Below, one piece after another: positions 19,747-27,719 of a stretch of 64,000 nucleotides of DNA. Each line of letters starts with the position of its first letter. Positions within the stretch are counted from its first letter, which is position 1. The stretch comes from Actinomycetes bacterium (lineage in GTDB: Bacteria > Actinomycetota > Coriobacteriia > Anaerosomatales > JAGXFU01), in assembly GCA_024637115.1 (NCBI GenBank), contig JAGXFU010000013.1, positions 1 through 64,000 on the forward strand, in the 5' to 3' direction. A program made the translations under genes and the position numbers. The notes under the pieces were generated by a model. It ran no database searches. It was not told the origin of the DNA and saw only the letters and a list, made by a program, of their open reading frames with translations.

Positions 19747-20421
19747 CTACACCCGCGCCACGCTCTCAGTGCGAGAGAGATAGTACAGCGTATGTAACAA
19801 TTCGCGCACTGGATCCGTGTTGTGCAACGTGACATGTTCGGGAACTCGAACCATGCTCGAGGTGTAATTGAGAATCACCCGAATGCCCGAACTGATCAAC
19901 ACATCCGCAACCTGCTGAGCGGCCTCGGGCGGAACCGCGATGACTCCGATTCGGATATCCTGGTCCGCTACCTGTCGAGGAAGATGCGCGACGTCTTGGA
20001 CGACAAGATCTCCGATACGCGAGCCGATCTTGGCCGGATCTTTGTCATATATAGCCGAGACCACGAAACCGCGAGCACGCAGCCCGTTGTACGCCGCCAC
20101 AGCAGAACCGAGATTGCCGGCGCCGATCAGCACAAGCCTGTGCGTGTGGTCCGAGCCCAAGATGCGCTGGATCTTGTCCAGCAAAATGACGATCTCGTAG
20201 CCGACGCCGCGCTTTCCGAACGATCCAAAGTGTGTGAGATCTCGCCTGATTTGAGCAGGATTCACATCGGTAAGTTCGCCGAGACGCGCTGATGAAACCG
20301 TGTAGCAGCCATCCTGCCTAAGCTGGATAAGCACACTCAGGTATGAGGGAAGCCGCTCGATTACGCCTTCCGGGATGCGATCCTTCTCAGGTGTACTCAC
20401 AGTGAGCCCATCGCCGGTCAT
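19747..20421 (-). CDS. rex: Redox-sensing transcriptional repressor Rex
   Basis: Rex binds DNA when NADH is low and lets go when NADH is high. The 224-residue protein has an N-terminal winged helix (YLSVLIQLRQDG, VNPAQIRRDLTHFGSFGKRGVGY) and a Rossmann NAD(H) domain with GAGNLGSAVAAY, followed by a C-terminal swapped helix (RELLHTLYYLS). The ATG at 20421 follows an upstream dyad 13 nt away. It is the nearest gene to that dyad and probably regulates itself. Confidence 0.97.
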   Translation of the reverse strand: MTGDGLTVSTPEKDRIPEGVIERLPSYLSVLIQLRQDGCYTVSSARLGELTDVNPAQIRRDLTHFGSFGKRGVGYEIVILLDKIQRILGSDHTHRLVLIGAGNLGSAVAAYNGLRARGFVVSAIYDKDPAKIGSRIGDLVVQDVAHLPRQVADQDIRIGVIAVPPEAAQQVADVLISSGIRVILNYTSSMVRVPEHVTLHNTDPVRELLHTLYYLSRTESVARV

Positions 20422-20433
20422 GGGTCAATAATA

Positions 20434-20451
20434 TAGTAACAATAGTTACAA
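20434..20451. promoter_or_regulatory. Putative Rex operator upstream of rex
   Basis: On the minus strand TTGTAAC-TATT-GTTACTA: two 7-bp half sites spaced by 4 nt, 6 of 7 symmetric. It resembles the Rex consensus TTGTTAA-N4-TTAACAA and lies 13 nt upstream of the rex start. The same half sites form a perfect dyad in front of the hydrogenase operon at 61619. Confidence 0.65.
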
Positions 20452-20556
20452 ATGGGCACAAGCAGGTTCTAAGCATTTACCTGCACGAATATGAGTCTCT
20501 GCAGCACATCGCAGCGGTCGTTGCCGTGGCAGGAGGACCCCACGCTTGAATCTGTA

Positions 20557-20590
20557 AGCCTACGGCACTCAGCCCTGAATGCCGTAGGCT
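20557..20590 (-). terminator. Hairpin after mtnP
   Basis: A perfect 11-bp stem (AGCCTACGGCA with TGCCGTAGGCT) with a 12-nt loop, 10 nt after the mtnP stop. No long T run follows. It probably ends the mtnP transcript before rex; the 20422-20600 interval otherwise holds only the Rex site. Confidence 0.6.
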
Positions 20591-20600
20591 CCAGTCAGTC

Positions 20601-21395
20601 TCAGAAAGCGGCACCGTCAAGCGCCGACGCGCAGAGACAATCACGAGTACTCGGAAGAGCGGGAATCATCGCATGCAGCAAACCGCGTAGCTTGTGGTTG
20701 TTCTCATTGAACACACGCACAACTTCTTCGTTAGTCACTGGCTCAGCTCCCTCGGCTCCCACATCATGATCTGTAATCAGGGAGATATTGCAGTAACAGA
20801 TCTCGAGCTCACGAGCCAGGAAACACTCGGGATACTGTGTCATGTTGATTACTTCCCAACCCTGCGAGGCGAACCACTTGGATTCAGAACGAGTAGAGAA
20901 GCGCGGTCCCTGGATTACCACTACCGTACCGTTCTCGTGAACGCGAATTCCAAGGCCTTGCGCGCTCTCGACTGCGAGCGAGCGCATGGTTGGGCAATAG
21001 GGATCGGCAGACGATACGTGTGTCGTCGTAGGTCCATCGTAAAAGGTGTCCTTACGACCCCATGTCCGGTCGACGAACTGGTCGCATATCACGAAGTCTC
21101 CTGGCTTCACTTCAGGCTGAAGCGATCCACACGCGTTCGGTCCAATGATTCTCGAAACACCTAGCATCTTCATGGCGTACACGTTTGCACGATAGTTGAT
21201 CATGTGCGGAGGTAGCTGGTGGTCCTTGCCGTGACGCGGCAAGAAGGCAACGCTGCGACCACCAATCTCGCCGTACATCACAGGTGACGACGGGGCACCG
21301 TAAGGCGTATCAACCTTCACTTCTTCGGGGCTTTCCAACAGTGAGTAAAAACCGCTGCCGCCGAATACTCCGATTTCTGCCTTTGGATAATCCAT
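20601..21395 (-). CDS. mtnP: S-methyl-5'-thioadenosine phosphorylase (family 2 PNP)
   Basis: A 264-residue trimeric nucleoside phosphorylase that salvages methylthioadenosine or a related nucleoside. Hallmarks are IGVFGGSGFYSLL, FLPRHGKDHQLPPHMINYRAN (phosphate and substrate site), NACGSLQPEVKPGD and TQYPECFLARELEICY. The exact nucleoside cannot be read from sequence; methylthioinosine is an alternative. The ATG at 21395 is preferred since AAGGAG lies 6 nt upstream; a GTG at 21401 is too close to it. Confidence 0.93.
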   Translation of the reverse strand: MDYPKAEIGVFGGSGFYSLLESPEEVKVDTPYGAPSSPVMYGEIGGRSVAFLPRHGKDHQLPPHMINYRANVYAMKMLGVSRIIGPNACGSLQPEVKPGDFVICDQFVDRTWGRKDTFYDGPTTTHVSSADPYCPTMRSLAVESAQGLGIRVHENGTVVVIQGPRFSTRSESKWFASQGWEVINMTQYPECFLARELEICYCNISLITDHDVGAEGAEPVTNEEVVRVFNENNHKLRGLLHAMIPALPSTRDCLCASALDGAAF

Positions 21396-21477
21396 ATCCA
21401 CTCCTTAAGCATCGCAACGTTCATTCGCTCGATGATTGTAGAGTATTCCTCTGAGAGCACGGAGCGAATCCGGTACT

Positions 21478-22482
21478 TCAGGAAGCTGTCGCAAGGTACT
21501 CGTCGTCTTCCTGTGCCCGCCCATGACGCCCGTTCTCGCAAGCCGCGGGAGCGTACAGAGGTCGGCGAAAGAGATTGTCTGCATCAGTCCAGCGTTCTGA
21601 CGCGGCGCTGGCACCGCCTGCGATCTCCATGAAACCCGCAGCTTTTGCGTCAAGATTGTCCGCATGGTGCAGCAGAAGCGCTTCCAGGGTTGACGGTCGC
21701 TTTGGAGAGCCCCACTCGAGCTCCCCATGATGCGAGAGCAGAGCATGCGCGAGCCTTGCTTGAACCTGCTCGTTCGCACACCGAGGGTTCTGTTCCATTG
21801 CCTTTCGCACGCGCCGCTCTCCCAAAACCACGTGACCGATGAGCCGCCCTTGCTCTGTGTACTCAATGGCCGGTGCGCAGACGAGCTCGTCGACCTTACC
21901 GATATCGTGGAGCAGAGCCGCGGTGAGTAGCAGGTCCATGTCGATCTCCCCGTACGTCTTGCCAAGGGTTGCGCACAGCCCGGCTACCGCAACCGTATGC
22001 TCAATCAACCCACCCACATAGGCATGATGGTGAGACTGTGCACCCGGGCTGCGAACGAACTTCTCAAAGAAGTTCGTATCCCCGAAGACTACCGTGAGCA
22101 GCGAGCGAAGCTCCGGGTGTTTGACGCGAGCAACGAGAATCCTCAGTTCCGCAATGAGTTCATCACGATCCCTGCGACCACATGCCAGCATGTCGTCAAG
22201 ATCGTAGGACTGGGCGATCTCCATGCGATCCACGGATAGCCGCTTCACGCCACGGTACGAAGTCACCGAGCCCGTTGTGCGCGCCACGGCACCGCCGGGC
22301 ACTGCAACTGCGTTTGTGTCTGGGCGAAACAGCACACCCGGGATACGACCGGTCTTGTCTAAGAACTCAAGTGAAAGGTATGCCTCTCCAGCCCGAGTGA
22401 CCCTCATCTCCCGGGCAGAGATTGCGAACAGACTGTCCACCCTCGATCCAACCGCGAGTTCGCGCACATACTGATGCTTCAT
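21478..22482 (-). CDS. yhaM: 3'-5' exoribonuclease YhaM family (OB-fold + HD domain)
   Basis: A 334-residue protein with an N-terminal OB-fold (VDSLFAISAREMRVTRAGEAYLS..) and a metal-dependent HD phosphohydrolase domain: HHAYVGGLIEHT, the HD pair in ALLHDIGKVDE, then LIGHVVLGE and ALLSHHGE. This matches the YhaM/CBF1 family, which trims RNA from the 3' end. The start ATG 22482 (MKHQYV) has GGAGG 7 nt upstream. It is divergent from the lipoprotein gene. Confidence 0.92.
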   Translation of the reverse strand: MKHQYVRELAVGSRVDSLFAISAREMRVTRAGEAYLSLEFLDKTGRIPGVLFRPDTNAVAVPGGAVARTTGSVTSYRGVKRLSVDRMEIAQSYDLDDMLACGRRDRDELIAELRILVARVKHPELRSLLTVVFGDTNFFEKFVRSPGAQSHHHAYVGGLIEHTVAVAGLCATLGKTYGEIDMDLLLTAALLHDIGKVDELVCAPAIEYTEQGRLIGHVVLGERRVRKAMEQNPRCANEQVQARLAHALLSHHGELEWGSPKRPSTLEALLLHHADNLDAKAAGFMEIAGGASAASERWTDADNLFRRPLYAPAACENGRHGRAQEDDEYLATAS

Positions 22483-22645
22483 CCTGTACCTCCGATGGGT
22501 CCGTCTCTCTCTTAGCGACAGCCTAGCGTGAGGGTCTGACACGGCGCGCCGGGAATCCGATGCCGTGATGCGCGCTCAATTCCACTGATTCCATGAACAT
22601 GTGGCGTACAATCGAACCGGCGATTCCCTGAGATTTGGAGCACCT

Positions 22646-23095
22646 ATGCGGCGTTGGCCCACTGCCCTTCTCATTGTCATTTTGACGCTACTTCTTGCCG
22701 GGCTGTCAGGTGGTTGCTCGGATGCACGCTTGGAAGTGGATCCCGCAGTCGGTGATTTCAATGCATCGAATGCCAACGACATCGCGAACGAGGTGGATTC
22801 ACCGTCGTGGTTAGGCGCACCGATCGGCGAAGCGCAGGAAAGGCGACATGAAGCGCTGACCGAGCTACGCGCGTCGGGTCCCGAGGGGGCGGAACTCTCG
22901 GATCTGCTCACTGAACAGTTTCCTGGTGAGATTCGAAGCGCGCCGTACTACACCGCTTCAGGCACGTTCGACGGCACCAGCGCATGGTTCATTCTTGAGG
23001 TGTGGGGGTCGGAAGGCGGGTCACTCGACCAGACTCGTCTCTGGGTATTCGACAGAGAAACGGATCACGTCCTGTATACAGGCGCCATCAACTAG
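22646..23095 (+). CDS. Putative lipoprotein of unknown function
   Basis: A 149-residue protein. It begins MRRWPTALLIVILTLLLAGL followed by SGGCSD, a signal peptide with a lipobox (Cys about residue 23). The mature part has an acidic linker and a C-terminal beta-rich region (GTFDGTSAWFILEVWGSEGG) without a family I recognise. The ATG at 22646 follows TTGGAGCACCT. Its stop overlaps the convergent gene at 23088. Confidence 0.8.
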   Translation: MRRWPTALLIVILTLLLAGLSGGCSDARLEVDPAVGDFNASNANDIANEVDSPSWLGAPIGEAQERRHEALTELRASGPEGAELSDLLTEQFPGEIRSAPYYTASGTFDGTSAWFILEVWGSEGGSLDQTRLWVFDRETDHVLYTGAIN

Positions 23096-23501
23096 CCCGT
23101 TCCAGGGACATGTCCACGAGAATCCCCTCGATTTCATGACGGGCTGCAAGACCCTTCAGCGACTCAGCAACCTCACCGATGATGCGCTGCTCCTCGAGGC
23201 CCGCACTGAGCAAATCCTCTATCAGTGAACGGATAACCAACCCGCGACGCACCTCAGCAAGTCCGTCACCCCGCGAACGCATGACCTTGCCCCGGATCAC
23301 GGCATTGAAGTATGCCTTCAGCTGAGCAGCTTGGTGTGGCGACAACGGGCGAGAGTTCCAGGAGCTGAATCGATGTGCGCTGCATCTGGCTGCATCGCTC
23401 GCAAGTTCCTCGGGGATTCGACGAGACTCCACTGCTTCGCGACGAACCGATTCGAGGTGCTCGCGCAGGGTTGGGCGGAGCGCTGACAAGACCATCTGCA
23501 T
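23088..23501 (-). CDS. Small alpha-helical protein of unknown function
   Basis: A 137-residue, largely helical, Arg/Glu-rich protein that I do not recognise. There is no signal peptide or membrane helix. The start ATG 23501 (MQMVLSALR) has AAGGAGG 9 nt upstream. Helices such as QAAQLKAYFNAVIRGKVMRSRGDG suggest a soluble all-alpha fold. It overlaps the end of the convergent lipoprotein gene by 8 nt and precedes nothing related. Confidence 0.7.
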   Translation of the reverse strand: MQMVLSALRPTLREHLESVRREAVESRRIPEELASDAARCSAHRFSSWNSRPLSPHQAAQLKAYFNAVIRGKVMRSRGDGLAEVRRGLVIRSLIEDLLSAGLEEQRIIGEVAESLKGLAARHEIEGILVDMSLERAS

Positions 23502-23564
23502 CCGTAACGACCTCCTTCGAGACAATGTTCGAAAGAAGCGTACGGCGGAGGTCTGACATGGAAC

Positions 23565-23804
23565 CTACAAAGGGAAGATCACTGCAATCGCATCGCGATT
23601 GACGGCGAGATATGCTGGCTCGTAGAGCAGCTCGTTGGTCGCAGGGTCGAATATCTGCGCGTCGGTGATAGCAAAGAAGTCCTTCGCTTTCGAGTTAAGC
23701 GCATCTGTGAGACGACTACCCGAAAGAACGTACATCTCGCCCTCGATGCGGTACACATCGGTGGCGATACAGACACGGACTCGATCCTTGTTCGTGTAGA
23801 CCAA
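23565..23804 (-). CDS. Small beta-rich protein of unknown function
   Basis: An 80-residue protein read from TTG 23804 because AAGGGGG lies 5-6 nt upstream; an ORF continues to 23930 but would overlap the DUF2085 gene by 59 nt. The content (RVRVCIATDVYRIEGEMYVL, DFFAITDAQIFDPATNEL) is beta-strand rich. It resembles small sheet proteins that bind a ligand or nucleic acid, but no family is recognised. It follows the DUF2085 gene by about 68 nt and may be co-transcribed. Confidence 0.6.
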   Translation of the reverse strand: MVYTNKDRVRVCIATDVYRIEGEMYVLSGSRLTDALNSKAKDFFAITDAQIFDPATNELLYEPAYLAVNRDAIAVIFPL

Positions 23805-23871
23805 CGTGACCCCCTTCGCTGAATTCCGCTCACCTGCAATGTACCGCAAACTACGCGGCGCGTGTAGGTAA

Positions 23872-24561
23872 CTAGAGAACGACTCCGGAAACCCGGATAA
23901 GCCACAACTTGAACGCAGTGGAGCCCCCAAGCTCGAGAAGGGTCAACAGGAGCGCCAGTCCGAACACAGGCCACGTTGCGAGCACTGTATCAGCCGTCTT
24001 TTCAAACGGCGGCAGGAGAGCGACGATGACAGCGTTGACGTAGACAAACGTAAAGATGATCGAACCAACCACCAGAAGCGGGTACAGCGCCCCTAGAAGC
24101 GGCCCTACCCACCACAACAATGCATATGCCGGCAGCAAGGCGAGCACGAACCCTACTGCCGCAGCACCTGTACCAAGGAGACGGGTTCTTCCCGGCCTTC
24201 GCCATACCTGGCCGTTGAGCATGGGCATTGAAAGAGCGGCGATCGCGAAGCCCGCCATCAAGCCAGTCATCAAGCGAATCTCATTCGTGGTCTCACGCAA
24301 CCCGGCATAGGATGTCACGCCGTCGATTCCCATGACAGCCACGAAGAGACCCAGCACGATCATGACTCCGGCGGGCGGCAGCTCTGAACTGCGCCTCCCC
24401 CGATCCAGAACAAGCAGGACTATCACGGCGATCGAGAATCCGAGATAGATTCCCGTGTCTCGAGCGCACACAGGAAGCTGATACCCCGCGCCAAAGAACG
24501 AACGCTCGGGAAGTTGATGGCAGAGACCAAAGCCAACAAGCCTGAGAAGCTGTTCGTACAC
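23872..24561 (-). CDS. DUF2085 family membrane protein
   Basis: A 229-residue polytopic membrane protein. The N-terminal motif LCHQLPERSFFGAGYQLPVCARDTGIYLG with its Cys/His pair is diagnostic of DUF2085 (PF09858). Five to six hydrophobic helices follow, including one ending in PPFEKTADT. The function is unknown; the Cys-His motif suggests metal or redox binding. It lies 65 nt downstream of tRNA-Pro on the same strand. Confidence 0.9.
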   Translation of the reverse strand: MYEQLLRLVGFGLCHQLPERSFFGAGYQLPVCARDTGIYLGFSIAVIVLLVLDRGRRSSELPPAGVMIVLGLFVAVMGIDGVTSYAGLRETTNEIRLMTGLMAGFAIAALSMPMLNGQVWRRPGRTRLLGTGAAAVGFVLALLPAYALLWWVGPLLGALYPLLVVGSIIFTFVYVNAVIVALLPPFEKTADTVLATWPVFGLALLLTLLELGGSTAFKLWLIRVSGVVL

Positions 24562-24626
24562 GTTGCATTCCCTCCGAGAACGACAACGGCAGACCGGTTG
24601 ATCACCGGCCTGCCGAAGAAATCATC

Positions 24627-24703
24627 TGGTCGGGATGGCGGGATTCGAACCCACGACCTCTGCGTCCCGAACGCAGCGCTCTACCAAGCTGAGCCACATC
24701 CCG
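24627..24703 (-). tRNA. tRNA-Pro (CGG)
   Basis: A 77-nt minus-strand cloverleaf: acceptor CGGGATG/CATCCCG, anticodon stem CTGCG/CGCAG around TTCGGGA, T arm with GGTTCGAATCC and an encoded CCA. It reads the CCG codon, in keeping with the GC-rich genome. Confidence 0.96.
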
Positions 24704-24806
24704 ACGAGGGCAAATGATACACATTCCCACCCGAATCGGCAAAGGGCATCTTTCGAAGACGTGGATGCCGGGTGGTCAAGGAGAACATCTGAGCGCGATT
24801 CGCGAA

Positions 24807-24842
24807 CAAAAAAGGTCCGACCCCCGTATCGGGGGCCGGACC
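24807..24842 (-). terminator. Rho-independent terminator of the 24-haem cytochrome gene
   Basis: Minus strand: GGTCCGGCCCCCG, loop ATA, CGGGGGTCGGACC, then a run of T (complement of 24807-24813). The 13-bp stem has a single G-T pair. It lies 28 nt past the cytochrome stop and is the clearest intrinsic terminator in the window. Confidence 0.9.
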
Positions 24843-24870
24843 ATCGCATCACATATGAACCTCTATCGTG

Positions 24871-27000
24871 CTAGTTGTCGATGTACTTACTCGCCTCACG
24901 TACGTGGCAGAAGGAGCAGTACGTCTCCTCGTGGCACTCGAAGCATGCCTGAGCACCCGTTTCGCGCACGGTGGTCGGGTGGTAATTCACCCAACGCTGC
25001 TTGGTACCGGTGTACTCATGGTGACAGCCATCGCAGAATGCCTGCACATGGCAGTTGGTGCACGAAGCCCTGGTGAGCGACTTGTCAGCTAGACCTGCCT
25101 GGTGAGCTCCACCGTTACCCTTGCCCTCAGCACCGAACCCATCGGGGTGCGGCATGACAAGACCGTGACAACTCTGGCAGAACTTGGCCTCGGGCCCGCC
25201 TTCTCCGTGACAGTACGTGCAGCTTTCTTCCTGCTCCTTGTACGTCACTTGATGTGCGGCCGGCTTGTCGAGCGCCGTACGCTTCGTCCAGTTCTTCTGG
25301 TTGTGCGACGCCGGAACCACCGCAAGTGACGTATGGCACTTCACGCAGAAGTTGCGATCCTGGTGGCACTTCTCGAAGCACGTGCCTGCACCGCTCTCGT
25401 TCACGATGCCGCCGTGAACCTGCTGCCACGGAGTTCCGTCCTTGGCGCCTTCATGGTGACAGTCAGAGCACAGCTCCTTGAAGGTATGGCAGTTCGCGCA
25501 TACCTGAGGCCTGTCCTTGCCTGTCTTTGAGTGGAACTCCTTGAAGTCCTGCGGGTGAGGCATCTCAAGAACGTGACAACTCTTGCAGAACTCGTTGTCA
25601 TTCGGCATGCCTTCACCGTGACAGACCTCACATGCTTTGGGCTGAGCTGCGAACGCCTCAGCGTGAACGCCGATCTCCTCGGCCTTCTTGCGGAGCCAGT
25701 CCCCTGCCTTGTGCGACGTGGGAACAGGCTTCAGCTCAGTGTGACAATCCGAGCAGAACTTGGTCTCGTGGCATGCCTCGAGACATACTTCCACACCGTT
25801 GGCAGTCACTGCACTAGCGTGCTGGGTCTGCCATTCGACCTTGGGGTCGTATGCCCAGTCGCCAGACTCCGCTCCATGGTGACAGTCGTTACAGAAGGCG
25901 AAGTTCGTCTCTGTCACCTGGTGACAGAGATCGCACTTGTCCATCTTCTCTGCAGCAACATCGGGGTGCGTCTTCTCTTTGAACTCGGTCGGATGCGGCA
26001 TCTCCATACCGTGGCAGTTCGTGCAGAACTGATCCAAGACATGGCATGTGCTGCAGTAGTTGACCGCATCTACTGCGGGCACCGCTTCAACCCAGGGGTT
26101 GTCGCCGGTGGCACCAGAGGCGAATGCCTTGTCGATGCCAAGCATCGAGGTCTCGCCCTCGGTGCTCTCTTCAGAGCCCGCAGGTGCAGTCTCTTCCTCG
26201 GCGCCTTCCTCGGCGCCCTCTTCGGCTCCCTCTTCGCCGTGACCGCCTTCTGCAGCTGCTTCCTCAACAGCCGCGACAGCCTCTAGTGCCATCTCGGCGT
26301 GGCCGGCGGGGTAGAAGTCAGCCTGGAGATGGCTGGGAGGCTTGAGCTCGAATCCGGCGGGATGGCACTTGGCGCACGCGCCGGGAGCATCCGCGTCGGG
26401 AGTGAGACCGTGGCAACGGAAGCACGCGGTCATGCCCATGAAGTCCACGTGGCCGGTGTTCGTGGTCTCAGTGGCCGGGTCGACGTTCACGAACTCGATC
26501 CCGTCCTCATTGTGAGCCACACGGTTGTGACACATGGTACATGTGACTTCGTTCTCCTCATGAATCGCGTGATCGATGATGATGCCAGGGCCTGGCGTGA
26601 TCACACGGTTCTCTGAGTGACACTGCGTGCAGTTCGTGGGGTTCATCGTCATTGCAACATGCGATTCGCCGTTGAGCGGGATCTCAAACTTGTTAGTCGC
26701 TGTGAGATACAACTCGCCGAGCGCCTCGGCCTTGTGCAACACGAACGTGATGGGGTCTGCATTGACCGGCATATGGCAGGCCATGCACGAAATCTTGGAG
26801 TGCGTGGAGTTGTTGTAGGCCGTAATCGTATCGTCCTGGACCTTATGACAGCCCTGCGCACAGAACCAATATGTCGATGTCACCCCCAACGCGACGATGA
26901 CCACGGCGGCCATCATCAAGACGGCAACACCCGTCCAAATGAGGTACCGGGGTCTACGGACCGGGTCCTTGAACCCGGCCACAATGGAAAATTTCGCCAT
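24871..27000 (-). CDS. Membrane-anchored multihaem cytochrome c with 24 haem motifs
   Basis: A 709-residue electron carrier read from ATG 27000 (MAKFSIVAGF). Residues 19-40 form one membrane anchor, so the rest is outside the membrane. It has 24 haem-attachment motifs: 21 CXXCH and 3 CXXXCH (CAQGCH at about 47, CLEACH, CFEKCH). The first six form an N-terminal NapC/NrfH-like part. A Glu/Ala/Gly-rich linker (about 239-285) follows. Then three tandem hexahaem modules start near 316, 457 and 594, each with MPHP after the second haem and CHH at the fourth. Likely role: quinol oxidation or long-range/extracellular electron transfer. It has its own terminator. Confidence 0.95.
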   Translation of the reverse strand: MAKFSIVAGFKDPVRRPRYLIWTGVAVLMMAAVVIVALGVTSTYWFCAQGCHKVQDDTITAYNNSTHSKISCMACHMPVNADPITFVLHKAEALGELYLTATNKFEIPLNGESHVAMTMNPTNCTQCHSENRVITPGPGIIIDHAIHEENEVTCTMCHNRVAHNEDGIEFVNVDPATETTNTGHVDFMGMTACFRCHGLTPDADAPGACAKCHPAGFELKPPSHLQADFYPAGHAEMALEAVAAVEEAAAEGGHGEEGAEEGAEEGAEEETAPAGSEESTEGETSMLGIDKAFASGATGDNPWVEAVPAVDAVNYCSTCHVLDQFCTNCHGMEMPHPTEFKEKTHPDVAAEKMDKCDLCHQVTETNFAFCNDCHHGAESGDWAYDPKVEWQTQHASAVTANGVEVCLEACHETKFCSDCHTELKPVPTSHKAGDWLRKKAEEIGVHAEAFAAQPKACEVCHGEGMPNDNEFCKSCHVLEMPHPQDFKEFHSKTGKDRPQVCANCHTFKELCSDCHHEGAKDGTPWQQVHGGIVNESGAGTCFEKCHQDRNFCVKCHTSLAVVPASHNQKNWTKRTALDKPAAHQVTYKEQEESCTYCHGEGGPEAKFCQSCHGLVMPHPDGFGAEGKGNGGAHQAGLADKSLTRASCTNCHVQAFCDGCHHEYTGTKQRWVNYHPTTVRETGAQACFECHEETYCSFCHVREASKYIDN

Positions 27001-27062
27001 ACGCACTCGCTCCTTGCTCACTTCGGGGCCGACACGAACACGTGAAATGCGGCACAAAGCCC

Positions 27063-27100
27063 GCAAACCGTTTGCTAACACCCTGCTAATGCTTCGCTAA
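27063..27100. promoter_or_regulatory. Three 11-bp-spaced TTAGC repeats and a palindrome upstream of the 24-haem gene
   Basis: On the minus strand TTAGC occurs at 27100, 27089 and 27078, exactly 11 bp apart (TGTTAGCGAAG, CATTAGCAGGG, TGTTAGCAAAC). The third runs into a palindrome GCAAAC-G-GTTTGC (27063-27075). Such in-phase direct repeats are typical of OmpR/PhoB-family response-regulator sites. A TATATT -10-like box is at 27107-27102. Apart from this the 27001-27254 interval holds nothing I can name. Confidence 0.5.
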
Positions 27101-27254
27101 CAATATAAGAAGGAGCTCATCCACTCAACCAAAGAATTCAGACAAATTCCACAAATAGCGTCCCATCAGAGTATTCGGCGGCTGACACCCCATCCCTGCG
27201 AAGCCCGCTGTGGAAAATGACCTCGTCTCGCGGTGCCCCTCAGGAAGGCGTTCC

Positions 27255-27719
27255 TTAGGGCGATACCTCAAGAATCAACGAGACCTCAACGGAGGCATCA
27301 AGCGGGAGCCGACGCACCCCCACCGCCTCCCGGGCGTGCTTGCCCGCATCCCCAAATGCATCAATCAGCACAGCGCTCGCACCGTTGATAACCGCAGGTT
27401 GAGCAGTAAATCCTTCGGCCGAGGCAACATAGCCGACCAGTTTGACCACTCGCACGACCGCATCGAGATCACACACCGTCGATGCCGCAGCAAGCGCATT
27501 CAACGCAGCGAGTGCCGCAGCCGAGCGTGCGACCTCAAGATCTATGTCCGCCCCAACGAGTCCTGCGGCGGTCAGGTCACCGGCCACAACAGGGAGTTGG
27601 CCGGACGTGAATACCAATGTTCCGGAACGGGTTGCGGGAACATAGTCGCCAAGAGCAGCCGACGGAGCCGGCAACGAATGTCCTGCATCGAGAAGTCGCT
27701 GTGCAACTCGCGATTCCAC
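27255..27719 (-). CDS. RidA/YjgF-family protein
   Basis: A 154-residue RidA-superfamily protein, closer to the YjgF-like-1 group than to canonical RidA. It contains LPAPSAALGDYVPATRSGTL, TSGQLPVV, and the C-terminal FGDAGKHAREAVGVRRLPLDASVEV. Canonical RidA deaminates reactive enamines, but the catalytic Arg is displaced in this group (R in GKHAREAVG), so the substrate is uncertain. The GTG start overlaps the stop of the chemoreceptor gene (TAGTG), so translation is coupled. Confidence 0.9.
   Translation of the reverse strand: MESRVAQRLLDAGHSLPAPSAALGDYVPATRSGTLVFTSGQLPVVAGDLTAAGLVGADIDLEVARSAAALAALNALAAASTVCDLDAVVRVVKLVGYVASAEGFTAQPAVINGASAVLIDAFGDAGKHAREAVGVRRLPLDASVEVSLILEVSP

Noticed and set aside
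26170-26245. Short direct repeats that could suggest a CRISPR or VNTR
   Set aside because: They encode the Glu/Gly/Ala linker of the 24-haem cytochrome in frame; there are no spacers of even length.
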